Below, piece after piece: positions 5,923 to 6,257 of a stretch of DNA of 6,257 nucleotides. The notes beneath the pieces are model-generated. The model saw nothing but the letters and a program-made list of their open reading frames with translations, did not search any database and was not told where the DNA came from. The position numbers and the translations under genes are program-made. Origin of the DNA: Tannerella sp. (GTDB lineage: Bacteria > Bacteroidota > Bacteroidia > Bacteroidales > Tannerellaceae); the NCBI GenBank assembly GCA_031288935.1, contig JAITQL010000071.1, positions 1 through 6,257 on the forward strand. Direction: 5' to 3'. Within the stretch, counting starts at the first letter, position 1; the number at the start of each line of letters is the position of its first letter.

Positions 5923-5933
5923 TTGTATCTTTG
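5903..5933 (+). promoter_or_regulatory. Promoter of the tRNA cluster, overlapping the end of ribH
   Basis: TTTG (5903-5906) is followed after exactly 19 bp by TATCTTTG (5926-5933), an exact match to the Bacteroidota pattern. RNA would start near 5939-5940, about 9 bases before tRNA-Tyr. The -33 box lies inside the ribH coding sequence, whose stop ends at 5922. This suggests the tRNAs have their own promoter rather than relying on readthrough from ribH. Confidence 0.75.
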
Positions 5934-5948
5934 CAGCGCTTTTGGAAA

Positions 5949-6031
5949 GGGCAGTTACCAGAGTGGCCAAATGGGGCTGACTGTAACTCAGCTGGCTTAC
6001 GCCTTCGGTGGTTCGAATCCATCACTGCCCA
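5949..6031 (+). tRNA. tRNA-Tyr (GUA anticodon)
   Basis: The acceptor stem pairs GGGCAGT (5949-5955) with ACTGCCC (6024-6030), with A6031 as discriminator. The anticodon stem GCTGA/TCAGC encloses the loop CTGTAAC, giving anticodon GTA at 5983-5985. The long variable arm (about 5993-6006) makes it a type II tRNA, as expected for bacterial tRNA-Tyr. The T arm is GGTGG-TTCGAAT-CCATC, with a normal T loop. The bases after the discriminator are CCT, so the CCA end is not encoded and must be added enzymatically, unlike the neighbouring tRNA-Gly. Confidence 0.97.
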
Positions 6032-6038
6032 CCTGCTT

Positions 6039-6114
6039 GCGGAAGTAGCTCAGTCGATAGAGCATTAGCCTTCCAAGCTGAGGGTCGCGGGTTTGAGCCC
6101 CGTCTTCCGCTCCA
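6039..6114 (+). tRNA. tRNA-Gly (UCC anticodon), CCA encoded
   Basis: GCGGAAG (6039-6045) pairs with CTTCCGC (6104-6110); the discriminator is T6111 (U73, usual for bacterial tRNA-Gly) and CCA (6112-6114) is encoded. The anticodon stem TTAGC/GCTGA holds the loop CTTCCAA, anticodon TCC at 6072-6074. The T loop reads TTTGAGC, with U at position 56 where C is nearly universal. The D loop reads AGTCGATA, with G18 kept and A at position 19 where G is nearly universal. The two changes together would replace the elbow pair G19-C56 by A19-U56. It lies seven bases after tRNA-Tyr and is probably processed from the same transcript. Confidence 0.95.
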
Positions 6115-6162
6115 AAAGGAGCAAAAAAACTTCGGATTAAAAAACGGTCCGGACGCTCATCT

Positions 6163-6201
6163 AAAGGGAGTTGGAAAAACAGGAATTTTCCCTTTCTTTT
6201 T
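6163..6201 (+). terminator. Possible terminator between tRNA-Gly and tRNA-Thr
   Basis: GGAAAA (6173-6178) pairs with TTTTCC (6186-6191) around a seven-base loop. AAAG (6163-6166) can extend the stem with CTTT (6192-6195) across a one-sided bulge. The T-rich run CTTTTT (6196-6201) follows immediately. The stem is AT-rich, and the T run touches tRNA-Thr at 6202, so this may instead be a processing signal or an incidental fold. Confidence 0.3.

Positions 6202-6257
<56 letters not shown>

Overview
The window looks like chromosomal DNA of a Bacteroidota bacterium, most likely order Bacteroidales. Three things support this. Several intergenic spots carry the Bacteroidota sigma-factor promoter pattern (TTTG, about 19 bp, then TAnnTTTG), including two exact matches. 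Translation starts sit behind AT-rich leaders with little or no Shine-Dalgarno sequence. The gene set is dCMP deaminase, S41 protease, 5-formyl-THF cyclo-ligase, DUF721, recF, TPR membrane protein, ribH and a tRNA-Tyr/Gly/Thr cluster, a neighbourhood I associate with Bacteroidales. Base composition is about half GC by eye. I cannot name the genus.

Layout. Positions 1-550 hold no convincing gene. They contain a 41-bp tandem repeat with an internal hairpin, a second inverted repeat, a segment with competing stem pairings, a textbook leftward promoter, a short octamer repeat and a probable rightward promoter. Positions 551-3188 are a rightward three-gene cluster: dCMP deaminase, CtpA-like protease and 5-formyltetrahydrofolate cyclo-ligase, separated by 4 and 9 bp. 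Positions 3185-4581 are a leftward pair, recF followed by a DUF721/DciA-like gene, coupled by an ATGA overlap. The DUF721 gene collides tail to tail with the cyclo-ligase gene. Positions 4582-4731 are a divergent promoter region. Positions 4732-5922 are a rightward pair: a TPR protein with an N-terminal membrane anchor, and ribH. Positions 5949-6257 hold tRNA-Tyr(GUA), tRNA-Gly(UCC) and the start of tRNA-Thr(GGU). The first is driven by a promoter whose -33 box lies inside the end of ribH.

Functional threads. dCMP deaminase makes dUMP for thymidylate synthesis, and the cyclo-ligase returns 5-formyl-THF to the active folate pool that thymidylate and purine synthesis draw on. RecF and the DUF721 protein both concern DNA replication and gap repair. 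RibH makes the riboflavin precursor. All of these are housekeeping genes. I see no transposase, phage gene, CRISPR array, toxin-antitoxin pair or defence gene.

The points most worth checking are the unexplained leftward promoter and repeats at the left edge, the tRNA-Gly in which G19 and C56 are replaced by an apparently compensating A19/U56 pair, the palindrome and repeat overlapping the recF/TPR promoters, and the tRNA promoter embedded in ribH.
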